64,000 bases of DNA. Origin: RFPI01 sp964398195. GTDB lineage: Bacteria > Pseudomonadota > Gammaproteobacteria > Burkholderiales > Methylophilaceae. Shown piece by piece: positions 54,183 through 62,192 of the stretch. The notes under the pieces are model-generated. The model saw only the letters and a list, made by a program, of their open reading frames with translations, searched no databases and was not told the DNA's origin. Positions within the stretch are counted from its first letter, which is position 1. Each line of letters opens with the position of its first letter. Where the stretch lies: the NCBI GenBank assembly GCA_964398195.1, contig CAYNLW010000003.1, forward strand, positions 1 through 64,000. Reading direction: 5' to 3'. Made by a program: the position numbers and the translations under genes.

Positions 54183-55241
54183 TTATAAAGCCGCTACCAC
54201 GGCGTCGCCCATCTCGCTACATTTCACCTTGCGACAACCCTCGGTATAAATATCTGCCGTGCGATAACCCTGCGCCAAGGCCTGCTTGACTGCGTTTTCT
54301 ATACGCAGCGCATTTTGCTCATCAGCAAAGGTATAACGCAACATCATGGCAGCAGACAAGATGGTGGCTAAGGGATTGGCGATATCTTGATTAGCGATAT
54401 CCGGTGCAGAGCCGTGGCTAGGCTCATACATGCCCTTGTTATTGGCGTCTAACGAGGCCGACGGCAACATACCGATAGAGCCGGTCAGCATAGAGGCTTC
54501 GTCAGACAAAATATCACCAAAAATATTACCGGTAACCATCACATCAAACTGCTTGGGTTGACGAATCAATTGCATGGCCGCGTTATCCACATACATATGG
54601 CTAAGCTCCACTTGCGGATATTGTTGCGCCACTTCTATCATCACCTGACGCCATAATTCCGTGGTTTCGAGCACATTGGCCTTATCCACCGAACAGACTT
54701 TTTTATTGCGCTTCATGGCGATAGAAAACGCGACATGCGCGATACGGCGAATTTCTGCTTCGTTGTAACGCATGGTATTGATGCCCTCGCGCTGGCCATC
54801 GGCCAAGGTTGAGATGCCGCGTGGTTGGCCGAAATAGATATCACCAGTTAATTCGCGCACTATCATAATATCCAAGCCAGAAACGACTTCTGGCTTGAGC
54901 GTAGAGGCGCTGGCTAATTCCGGATAGAGCAATGCTGGGCGCAGATTGGCAAACAGATTAAGCGCTTTGCGTATGCGCAACAAGCCGCGTTCAGGGCGCT
55001 GTTCACGTGGCAAATTATCGTATTTCCAATCGCCTACCGCGCCTAATAACACCGCGTCGGATTGTTGCGCCAAGGCCAGTGTGGCATCAGGCAAAGGGTC
55101 GCCCGCGGCTTCATAACCGGCACCGCCTATGGGAGCGTGCTCAAGCTGCATAGGCAAATTCAGCGCGTTCAGCACTTTGACTGCCTGTGCAACGATTTCT
55201 GGGCCTATGCCATCACCGGGTAATACTGCAATTTTCATCAT
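54183..55241 (-). CDS. leuB: 3-isopropylmalate dehydrogenase
   Basis: A 352-residue decarboxylating dehydrogenase of leucine synthesis. IAVLPGDGIGPEIV begins the protein; RELTGDIYFGQPRG is the substrate loop; the catalytic lysine region is SVDKANVLETTELWR and the metal-binding aspartates are in TGNIFGDILSDEASM. Two adjacent ATGs could start it. Confidence 0.97.
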   Translation of the reverse strand: MMKIAVLPGDGIGPEIVAQAVKVLNALNLPMQLEHAPIGGAGYEAAGDPLPDATLALAQQSDAVLLGAVGDWKYDNLPREQRPERGLLRIRKALNLFANLRPALLYPELASASTLKPEVVSGLDIMIVRELTGDIYFGQPRGISTLADGQREGINTMRYNEAEIRRIAHVAFSIAMKRNKKVCSVDKANVLETTELWRQVMIEVAQQYPQVELSHMYVDNAAMQLIRQPKQFDVMVTGNIFGDILSDEASMLTGSIGMLPSASLDANNKGMYEPSHGSAPDIANQDIANPLATILSAAMMLRYTFADEQNALRIENAVKQALAQGYRTADIYTEGCRKVKCSEMGDAVVAAL

Positions 55242-55261
55242 GCGAATTCCTGCTTAAACAA

Positions 55262-55900
55262 TTAATTAAACAGCCAAGGCTGGGCTAAACGATGTTTTTC
55301 TTCAAAGGCGCGTATCTTGTCTTGCTGCTGCATAGTCAGGCCGATATCGTCCAGACCATTTAACAAACAATGCTTGCGGAAGGCATCGACATGAAAGCTA
55401 AATACCGTGCCAGTGGGGGTGCTGACTGTTTGCGCGGCTAAATCCACAGTCAGTTGATAGCCTTCATGCGCTTGCACTTCAGCGAATAATTGACTGACTT
55501 GCGACTCGCTTAACACGATAGGCAACATGCCATTTTTAAAGCAATTATTAAAGAAAATATCGGCAAAACTAGGCGCGATAATCACTTTAAAGCCATAGTC
55601 TTGCAGCGCCCAAGGGGCGTGCTCACGGCTAGAGCCACAACCAAAGTTTTCACGCGCTAATAAAATACTGGCGCCTTGGTAACGCGGCAAATTCAGCACA
55701 AACTCAGGGTTGATAGCGCGTTGGCTATTGTCCATGCCGGGCTCGCCGTGGTCTAAATAACGCCATTCGTCAAACGCATTGGGGCCGAAACCGCTACGCT
55801 TAATCGACTTTAAAAATTGCTTGGGGATAATCGCATCGGTATCGACATTGGCGCGATCTAAAGGCACTGCCAAGCCGCTAAAAGTGGTAAACGCTTGCAT
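55262..55900 (-). CDS. leuD: 3-isopropylmalate dehydratase small subunit
   Basis: A 212-residue swivel-domain subunit of isopropylmalate isomerase. ANVDTDAIIPKQFLKSIKRSG near 18 and ENFGCGSSREHAPWAL near 75 are the hallmark motifs. ATG 55900 has AGGA eight bases upstream and follows leuC by ten bases; a longer frame from 55933 would overlap leuC. Confidence 0.96.
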   Translation of the reverse strand: MQAFTTFSGLAVPLDRANVDTDAIIPKQFLKSIKRSGFGPNAFDEWRYLDHGEPGMDNSQRAINPEFVLNLPRYQGASILLARENFGCGSSREHAPWALQDYGFKVIIAPSFADIFFNNCFKNGMLPIVLSESQVSQLFAEVQAHEGYQLTVDLAAQTVSTPTGTVFSFHVDAFRKHCLLNGLDDIGLTMQQQDKIRAFEEKHRLAQPWLFN

Positions 55901-55910
55901 TTGCTTATTC

Positions 55911-57323
55911 CTAAAAACTTCTGATATCGACAAAGTGCCCAGCGATGGCGGCTGCCGCGGCCATGGCGGGACTGACTAAATGGGTTCTGCCGCCCTGCCC
56001 TTGGCGACCCTCAAAATTACGATTAGAGGTAGAAGCGCAACGCTCGCCCGGTTCCAAGCGGTCTGCATTCATGGCTAAACACATAGAACAACCAGGTTGG
56101 CGCCATTCAAAACCGGCTTGCATAAAAATCTCGTGCAGCCCTTCTGCCTCGGCTTGCGCTTTTACCAAGCCAGAACCGGGGACGACTAGCGCGAGCTTGA
56201 TATTGCTAGCGACTTTTTTGCCTTTTGCCACTTGTGCAGCCGCACGCAAATCTTCAATTCTAGAGTTGGTACAAGAGCCGATAAAAATTTTGTCTAAGCG
56301 AATTTGTTGTATCGGGGTATCCGCTTGTAAATCCATATATTGCAAAGCGCGCTGCATACCGGCACGTTTGGTCGCGTCAGCTTCCAAAGCGGGATTAGGC
56401 ACTTTATCGGAAACCGCGACCACCATCTCAGGCGAAGTCCCCCAAGTCACTTGCGGGGCAATCTCAGCGGCATTTAATTGCACTACAGCATCAAATTGCG
56501 CGCCTGGGTCGCTGACTAAGGTGCGCCAATAAGCCACCGCCTGATCCCACAATGCGCCCTTGGGGGCATACGGTTTATCGCGCAGATAATCGATGGTGGT
56601 TTGATCTACCGCCACCATGCCAGCCCGCGCACCTGCCTCTATGGCCATATTACACAGCGTCATACGACCTTCCATGCTAAGCGCTTGAATAGCGCTGCCA
56701 GCAAACTCGATGGCATAACCCGTGCCACCAGCGGTGCCGATTTTGCCTATGATGGCCAGCGCCACGTCTTTGGCTGTGACCTGTGGCGCCAATGCGCCAT
56801 CAACGCGGATTAACATGGATTTGGATTTGTTTTGTAGCAAACATTGGGTGGCTAATACATGTTCCACTTCGGAAGTGCCTATGCCATGCGCTAGCGCACC
56901 AAATGCGCCGTGCGTGCTGGTATGCGAATCGCCGCACACCACCGTCATACCGGGCAAGGTGGCGCCTTGTTCAGGGCCGACCACATGCACTATGCCTTGG
57001 CGCTGATCCATAAAGGGGAAGTAGGCTTTGGCGCCAAACTCTTTGATATTGGCGTCCAGCGTCATAATTTGCGTTTTAGAAACTTGGTCAGCGATGCCTT
57101 CCAAGCCCTTTTCCCAACCTGTGGTCGGGGTGTTGTGGTCAGCGGTGGCCACCACGCTATCTACCCGCCAAGGCTTACGACCAGCCAAACGCAGACCTTC
57201 AAAGGCTTGCGGGCTGGTGACTTCATGCACTAAATGGCGGTCGATATAAATCAACGCAGCGCCATTCTCTTGATGCACGATATGGGAATCAAATAATTTG
57301 TCGTATAAAGTGTTTGCTGCCAT
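55911..57323 (-). CDS. leuC: 3-isopropylmalate dehydratase large subunit
   Basis: A 470-residue aconitase-family protein. Cluster-binding cysteines are in IGSCTNSRIEDL and PGCSMCLAMN; CGDSHTSTHGAFG and STSNRNFEGRQGQGG are the other signatures. It begins the leuCDB group after a 94-base gap from yajQ in which I see no terminator. Confidence 0.97.
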   Translation of the reverse strand: MAANTLYDKLFDSHIVHQENGAALIYIDRHLVHEVTSPQAFEGLRLAGRKPWRVDSVVATADHNTPTTGWEKGLEGIADQVSKTQIMTLDANIKEFGAKAYFPFMDQRQGIVHVVGPEQGATLPGMTVVCGDSHTSTHGAFGALAHGIGTSEVEHVLATQCLLQNKSKSMLIRVDGALAPQVTAKDVALAIIGKIGTAGGTGYAIEFAGSAIQALSMEGRMTLCNMAIEAGARAGMVAVDQTTIDYLRDKPYAPKGALWDQAVAYWRTLVSDPGAQFDAVVQLNAAEIAPQVTWGTSPEMVVAVSDKVPNPALEADATKRAGMQRALQYMDLQADTPIQQIRLDKIFIGSCTNSRIEDLRAAAQVAKGKKVASNIKLALVVPGSGLVKAQAEAEGLHEIFMQAGFEWRQPGCSMCLAMNADRLEPGERCASTSNRNFEGRQGQGGRTHLVSPAMAAAAAIAGHFVDIRSF

Positions 57324-57417
57324 GACCTATTCCAAAATTTTGTCTAAATGCTACCCGCTAGTTTTGTCTTACCGCGCCAGTTTTACAACGCCTGTTTTGC
57401 CCACTTGATGCGACTGA

Positions 57418-57912
57418 TTAATCTCTAAAATTGCCGTACTGTAAGGGAAAGTCGGTAATCGACTTTCTCGCCAAAGCGATGGTGTCTTGCAACATATCAC
57501 GCTTAGCGCCACTGACACGCACTGTATCGCCTTGAATACTGGCTTGCACTTTTAAGCCGCTATCTTTAATCAGCTTGACCAGTTTTTTGGCCAATTCGCT
57601 GTCGATACCAGCGCGTATTTTTAATTCTTGTTTGACCTTGTTGCCAGAGATTTTTTGCACCGCTTGATGGTCCAAACGCTTGGCGCTATCGGCTTCTTTT
57701 TTCTCCATCGCCGGCAATAAAATGGCTTTCACTTGGTCCAGCTGAAAATCAGAATCACCAAACAAGGTGATGACTTTATCTTTTTCGTTTAACTCCACTG
57801 CAGCACTAGTGCCTTTGAAATCATAACGGGTGGCAATTTGGCGCGCGCAAACATCGACCGCATTTTTTAATGCCACCATATCTACTTCAGAACTAATATC
57901 AAATGAGGGCAT
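57418..57912 (-). CDS. yajQ: YajQ-family nucleotide-binding protein
   Basis: A 164-residue DUF520 protein. It begins PSFDISSEVDMVALKNAVD, continues with ATRYDFKGTSAAVELN, and ends DFPLQYGNFRD, all typical of YajQ. Relatives bind cyclic di-GMP and influence virulence or mRNA in some species, so a signalling role is possible but not shown. AGGAG lies six bases before the ATG. Confidence 0.92.
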   Translation of the reverse strand: MPSFDISSEVDMVALKNAVDVCARQIATRYDFKGTSAAVELNEKDKVITLFGDSDFQLDQVKAILLPAMEKKEADSAKRLDHQAVQKISGNKVKQELKIRAGIDSELAKKLVKLIKDSGLKVQASIQGDTVRVSGAKRDMLQDTIALARKSITDFPLQYGNFRD

Positions 57913-57921
57913 GACACGCTC

Positions 57922-58233
57922 CTATTCAAAATGACATACGTAATCCAAGGTTTCTACAATCTCAATCTCAAAGCTGGAATTGCCCGGCACAGTGAATTTA
58001 TCGCCTTGCTGATAGCTCTTCCATTCGCTCTCGCCTTGCAACTTAACGCGGCATTTGCCTAGATTGATTTCCATCAACTCCGGCGCAGCGGTGTTAAAGC
58101 TGAGCAAGCCGGGGAACATCACGCCTATGGTGCTGCGTGTGCCATTGGGGAACATCACGGTGTGGCTGACGCACTTGCCGTCAAAGTAAATATTGGCTTT
58201 CTTTTTTACGCTTACATTGTCAAATTGTGCCAT
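57922..58233 (-). CDS. ppnP: Pyrimidine/purine nucleoside phosphorylase (DUF1255)
   Basis: A 103-residue cupin-like protein. It begins QFDNVSVKKKANIYFDGKC and has GVMFPGLLSFNT and the C-terminal FEIEIVETLDYVCHF, matching PpnP/YaiE, which phosphorolyses several nucleosides. ATG 58233 gives the usual length and has AGGAGTTGCTC-type purines upstream; a longer frame to 58299 overlaps argG. Confidence 0.92.
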   Translation of the reverse strand: MAQFDNVSVKKKANIYFDGKCVSHTVMFPNGTRSTIGVMFPGLLSFNTAAPELMEINLGKCRVKLQGESEWKSYQQGDKFTVPGNSSFEIEIVETLDYVCHFE

Positions 58234-58246
58234 GAGCAACTCCTGT

Positions 58247-59473
58247 TTATTTGGCTTTCTTGTTGGAAAGATTGGCCGCAATGCGCATTCTGAGCGCATT
58301 CAGCTTGATAAAACCACCTGCATCGCGCTGATCATAAGCGCCTTTGTCATCTTCAAAAGTGGCAATGGTGGGGTCGAATAGCGAATCGGTTTTGGAATCA
58401 CGGCCGACCACGATGACATTGCCTTTGTATAGCTTGAGCCTGACCCAGCCATTCACCACTTGTTGCGTGTAATCGATAAGCGCTTGCAGGGTATGGCGCT
58501 CTGGGCTCCACCAATAGCCGTTATAAATCATGCTGGCATAGCGTGGCATTAAATCGTCTTTTAAATGCGCCACTTCGCGGTCTAGCGTAATGGACTCGAT
58601 GGCGCGGTGCGCTTTCAGCAGTATGGTGCCGCCCGGTGTTTCATAACAGCCGCGTGACTTCATACCGACATAGCGGTTTTCTACCAAATCTAAACGGCCT
58701 ATGCCGTGTTTGCCACCCAACACATTGAGCGCGGCTAATAATTCATGCGGCGCCATGGCTTGCCCATTTAAGCTAATCGGGTCGCCGTGGCGATATTGCA
58801 AATCGATATATTCCGCCTCATCAGGAGCGCGTTCTGGCGATACTGTCCAACGCCACATCTCTTCTTCGGCTTCCGCCGCGGGATCTTCTAGGTGTCTGCC
58901 CTCGTAAGAAATATGCAGCAAATTAGCGTCCATGCTGTATGGGCTGCCGCCTTGTCTATGCTTCATTTCAACCGGAATACCGTGTTGCTCAGCATAGGCC
59001 AATAATTTTTCGCGCGACAGCAAATCCCATTCACGCCACGGGGCAATAATATGGATATTGGGGTTAAGCGCATAAGCGCCCAACTCAAAACGCACTTGGT
59101 CATTGCCCTTGCCAGTGGCGCCGTGCGAAATAGCATCGGCATTGGTTTCTCTGGCAATTTCGATCAAGCGTTTGGCGATCAATGGTCGCGCAATAGAAGT
59201 GCCCAGCAAATATTCGCCCTCATACACGGTATTGGCACGGAACATAGGGAATACGAAATCACGCACAAACTCTTCGCGCAAATCGTCGATATAAATCTCT
59301 TTTACCCCGAATTTTTGTGCTTTCTCGCGTGCTGGCTCTAATTCCTCGCCTTGCCCAAGGTCAGCGGTAAACGTCACCACCTCACATTGATATTGGTCTT
59401 GCAACCATTTCAGAATCACCGAGGTATCTAAACCACCCGAATATGCCAACACTGCTTTTTTGATTTTACTCAT
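58247..59473 (-). CDS. argG: Argininosuccinate synthase
   Basis: A 408-residue ligase of arginine synthesis. The ATP loop AYSGGLDTSVI opens the protein; GATGKGNDQVRFE and the citrulline/aspartate-binding YEGRHLEDP region follow. Four bases separate it from argF upstream. Confidence 0.97.
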   Translation of the reverse strand: MSKIKKAVLAYSGGLDTSVILKWLQDQYQCEVVTFTADLGQGEELEPAREKAQKFGVKEIYIDDLREEFVRDFVFPMFRANTVYEGEYLLGTSIARPLIAKRLIEIARETNADAISHGATGKGNDQVRFELGAYALNPNIHIIAPWREWDLLSREKLLAYAEQHGIPVEMKHRQGGSPYSMDANLLHISYEGRHLEDPAAEAEEEMWRWTVSPERAPDEAEYIDLQYRHGDPISLNGQAMAPHELLAALNVLGGKHGIGRLDLVENRYVGMKSRGCYETPGGTILLKAHRAIESITLDREVAHLKDDLMPRYASMIYNGYWWSPERHTLQALIDYTQQVVNGWVRLKLYKGNVIVVGRDSKTDSLFDPTIATFEDDKGAYDQRDAGGFIKLNALRMRIAANLSNKKAK

Positions 59474-59477
59474 TGCT

Positions 59478-60398
59478 TTAAACCTTTATTTTCCCTTTGA
59501 CCAAATATTCCATCAGCGCCTTTTGCGTATGTAGGCGGTTTTCTGCTTCATCCCATACCACCGATTGCGGGCCGTCGATGACTTCGCTAGCCACTTCTTC
59601 GCCTCTATGAGCTGGCAAACAATGCATAAACAAAGCGTCAGCTTTGGCTTCGCGCATCATCTCTGCGTCCACCTGCCAATCCACAAAATCACGCATGCGT
59701 TCTTCGTTTTCCGCTTCAAAGCCCATCGATGTCCATACATCGGTGGTCACCAAATCGGCGCCTTTAACCGCCTGCATAGGGTCAGCGAATTGTTGATAGT
59801 GCGCGTCATTGATTAAACCAGCGCGTTCAGGCTCTACTTCATAGCCGGGTGGGGTAGAAACATTGACATGAAAGTCCAATACCTCGGCGGCTTGTAGCCA
59901 AGTATTGCAAACATTATTGGAGTCGCCTATCCAAGCCACTGTCTTACCTTGAATCGAGCCTCTGTGCTCGATAAAGGTAAAGATATCGGCCAAAATTTGA
60001 CAGGGGTGATATTCATTGGTGAGGCCGTTAATCACTGGCACACGCGAGTGTTTGGCAAAACGCTCGATAATCTCTTGCTCGAAAGTACGTATCATCACCA
60101 AGTCGCTCATACGCGAAATCACTTGCGCCGCGTCTTCCACTGGCTCACCCCGTCCCAGCTGTGAGTCACGGGTATTCAGATAAATGGCCGAGCCGCCAAG
60201 TTGCTGCATACCCGCCTCGAAAGACAAGCGCGTACGGGTGCTGGCTTTTTCAAATATCATCACCAAGGTTCTGTCCACCAACGGCCAATATTGTTGATAA
60301 GCCTTAAACTCGGCCTTAATCCATGCGGTGCGCTGAAATAGATAATTCAGCTCATCACGGCTCAGATCGTTAAATTGTAAAAAATGTTGAATACTCAT
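59478..60398 (-). CDS. argF: Ornithine carbamoyltransferase
   Basis: A 306-residue enzyme producing citrulline. The carbamoyl-phosphate motif is EKASTRTRLSFE near 52; NGLTNEYHPCQILAD near 125 and the ornithine motif with FMHCLPAHRG near 265 are present. AGGA stands seven bases before ATG 60398. A 96-base gap without a clear terminator separates it from argD. Confidence 0.97.
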   Translation of the reverse strand: MSIQHFLQFNDLSRDELNYLFQRTAWIKAEFKAYQQYWPLVDRTLVMIFEKASTRTRLSFEAGMQQLGGSAIYLNTRDSQLGRGEPVEDAAQVISRMSDLVMIRTFEQEIIERFAKHSRVPVINGLTNEYHPCQILADIFTFIEHRGSIQGKTVAWIGDSNNVCNTWLQAAEVLDFHVNVSTPPGYEVEPERAGLINDAHYQQFADPMQAVKGADLVTTDVWTSMGFEAENEERMRDFVDWQVDAEMMREAKADALFMHCLPAHRGEEVASEVIDGPQSVVWDEAENRLHTQKALMEYLVKGKIKV

Positions 60399-60494
60399 TT
60401 TGCTTCCTAAGCGTTTGCTGCTTTCCGCCTACGCGCTTGGCACGGCGGCTTGTGTTGCATAGCTTTGCACGGCTAGCTAATCCTGCTAGCCAGT

Positions 60495-61676
60495 CTAACT
60501 GTGTTGTAAAAACTGCCGTATTAATTGCGCCAACTTGCTGACCAAAAGCGCGGCTTCTTGCGCATTGATGATGAGCGGTGGCAACAGACGTATCACGCGC
60601 TCGGCGGTGACATTGATTAATAATTTTTCCGCCAAGGCCAATTTCACTAATTCGGCACAAGGTCTATCCAGTTCTACCCCTATCATCAAGCCGGCATTAC
60701 GCACATTCACCACAGCAGGCAAATCGGCCAACTGCTCACGCAAGCCATTAGCAATCAGCTCGCCCATGGCATGGGCATTTTGCCGCAATTGCTCTTGCTC
60801 AATAATGTGCAAGGTGGCTAATCCCGCGCTAGTGGCCAGCGGGTTGCCACCAAAAGTCGAGCCATGCTTACCAGGAGTAAAGGTTTCAGCGGCTTTGCCA
60901 TGCGCCAAACAAGCGCCTATAGGCACACCAGAACCTAGCCCTTTGGCCAAGGACATCACATCTGGCATGATTTGGCTATGCTGAAAAGCGAACCAAGTGC
61001 CAGTTCTGGCCACCCCAGATTGCACTTCATCGACCATTAACAACCATTGTTGCGCATCGCAGATTTGTCTTAATTGTTGCAGATAGCCCACGCCATCATG
61101 CGGAATATTGATACCGCCCTCGCCTTGCACAGGCTCGACTAAAATCGCCACCACATTTTTGTTATTGATGGCGACTTGCCGTATCGCTTCCACATCATCA
61201 TACGGCACCCGCACAAAGCCGCTGACCAAAGGCTCAAAGCCGGCTTGCGCTTTGCGATTGCCGGTGGCGGATAAGGTGGCTAGGGTACGTCCATGAAAGG
61301 ATTTTTCCATGACGATAATTTCTGGGTTTTGTATGCCGCGCTGATGGCCGTATAAACGCGCCAATTTGATAGAAGCCTCATTGGCTTCGCAACCGGAGTT
61401 GCAGAAAAACACTTTATCCATGCCAGAGATTTCGCATAGCTTATCGGCTAGCGCCTCTTGTTGCTGGATATGGTAGATATTGGAAACATGAATCAACTTG
61501 GAGATTTGCTTATTCAGCGCCTCAATCAACTTAGGGTGACTATGCCCTAAGCCATTCACCGCCACGCCAGAAAGCGCGTCTAGATAACGCTCACCCTGTT
61601 GGTCATATAGCCATACCCCCTCACCTCTGTCAAAGGTGACCGGTAATCTGCCATAAGTATTCATTAAATGTGACAT
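60495..61676 (-). CDS. argD: Acetylornithine aminotransferase
   Basis: A 393-residue PLP enzyme. FCNSGCEANEASIKLAR, SFHGRTLATLSATG, LVEPVQGEGGI, VDEVQSGVARTG and the PLP lysine in SLAKGLGSGVPIGA are diagnostic; it may also serve succinyldiaminopimelate. No clear Shine-Dalgarno precedes the ATG: the 15-bp repeat units run up to it on the minus strand. It begins the 20-kb minus-strand array. Confidence 0.96.
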   Translation of the reverse strand: MSHLMNTYGRLPVTFDRGEGVWLYDQQGERYLDALSGVAVNGLGHSHPKLIEALNKQISKLIHVSNIYHIQQQEALADKLCEISGMDKVFFCNSGCEANEASIKLARLYGHQRGIQNPEIIVMEKSFHGRTLATLSATGNRKAQAGFEPLVSGFVRVPYDDVEAIRQVAINNKNVVAILVEPVQGEGGINIPHDGVGYLQQLRQICDAQQWLLMVDEVQSGVARTGTWFAFQHSQIMPDVMSLAKGLGSGVPIGACLAHGKAAETFTPGKHGSTFGGNPLATSAGLATLHIIEQEQLRQNAHAMGELIANGLREQLADLPAVVNVRNAGLMIGVELDRPCAELVKLALAEKLLINVTAERVIRLLPPLIINAQEAALLVSKLAQLIRQFLQHS

Positions 61677-61688
61677 AAATTGCTCTGT

Positions 61689-61733
61689 GGTTAATTGCTG
61701 CTAGGTTAATTGCTGCAAGGTTAATTGCCGCCA
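61689..61733 (-). repeat. 15-bp tandem repeat adjoining the argD start, 3 copies plus a relic
   Basis: Plus-strand units at 61689, 61704 and 61719: GGTTAATTGCTGCTA, GGTTAATTGCTGCAA, GGTTAATTGCCGCCA. On the minus strand each has GCAATTAACC, and the bases just before the argD ATG (AGAGCAATTT) look like a decayed further unit. Confidence 0.8.
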
Positions 61734-61750
61734 CGCGCATGGCATCAGGC

Positions 61751-61779
61751 AAAAAAGAAAATGGCGGCTGTTGCCGCCA
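61751..61779 (-). terminator. Terminator-like hairpin in the argD leader (possible attenuator)
   Basis: On the minus strand, stem TGGCGGC/GCCGCCA with loop AACA (plus 61762-61768 with 61773-61779) is followed by TTTTCTTTTTT (61760-61751). It stands about 75 bases upstream of the argD ATG, with no minus-strand gene before it, so it would stop a leader transcript or a small RNA. Confidence 0.6.
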
Positions 61780-61807
61780 ATTTCATACAAGCTTGTCCAC
61801 TTGTCTT

Positions 61808-61833
61808 ACTGATGCTCATCACTGATGCTCATC
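61808..61833. repeat. 13-bp exact tandem duplication of a near-palindrome
   Basis: ACTGATGCTCATC occurs twice in direct succession (61808-61820, 61821-61833), followed by AG. Each unit with its neighbour base reads CTGATG-CT-CATCA(G), a dyad of six-base arms, so the region could be a paired operator. Confidence 0.7.
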
Positions 61834-62083
61834 AGTATTGCGAATAAGCCCCGAATATTAGCGCAAAAGTGCCGTAAAATCAAGCCAAATCAGGCAATCC
61901 ACAAGGCTGCTAGCGGCCGAATTGCGCGACTGTTAATCTGAGCAAGTGGCTAAGCAAGGAACCCCTGGCGATCACGTATGGTCTTTGCTTTAAGTTTGAG
62001 TAAATTAAGCAAATTTAAAGCCAAGTCTAGGCCTTGCAATATTTCGCTATGCTGTTTCGCCATACTTTTGCGATGCTAGGCCT

Positions 62084-62121
62084 AAATTTCCACTTAAATT
62101 TCACTTGAAAATTTCACTTGA
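62084..62121 (+). repeat. 12-13-bp AT-rich tandem repeat, 3 copies
   Basis: AAATTTCCACTT (62084-62095), AAATTTCACTTGA (62096-62108) and AAATTTCACTTGA (62109-62121), with a decayed AAAAATTTTACTT after. It lies about 70 bases upstream of the oxygenase ATG. Confidence 0.75.
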
Positions 62122-62192
62122 AAAAATTTTACTTTAGGGCAAAATCATGCCCCTTTTAAACCAGCTCAAGCCAGCAGGAAATTACAATCGCG

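Larger units (their letters stand above)
61677..62192. promoter_or_regulatory. Intergenic region between argD and the Rieske oxygenase gene
   Basis: A 516-base divergent gap without a supported gene. It holds three tandem repeat arrays (61689, 61808, 62084), a minus-strand terminator-like hairpin at 61751-61779, and a GGGCA/TGCCC hairpin followed by TTTT near 62137-62158. Promoters for both sides should be here, but I cannot name a convincing -35/-10 pair. The stretch 61860-62080 shows nothing clear. Confidence 0.6.

Noticed and set aside
55945..56532. A 195-codon plus-strand frame opposite leuC
   Set aside because: It is a shadow of a strongly conserved aconitase-family gene.
61760..62192. 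A small coding gene in the argD-oxygenase gap
   Set aside because: No frame with a plausible ribosome binding site and start longer than a few dozen codons was found.
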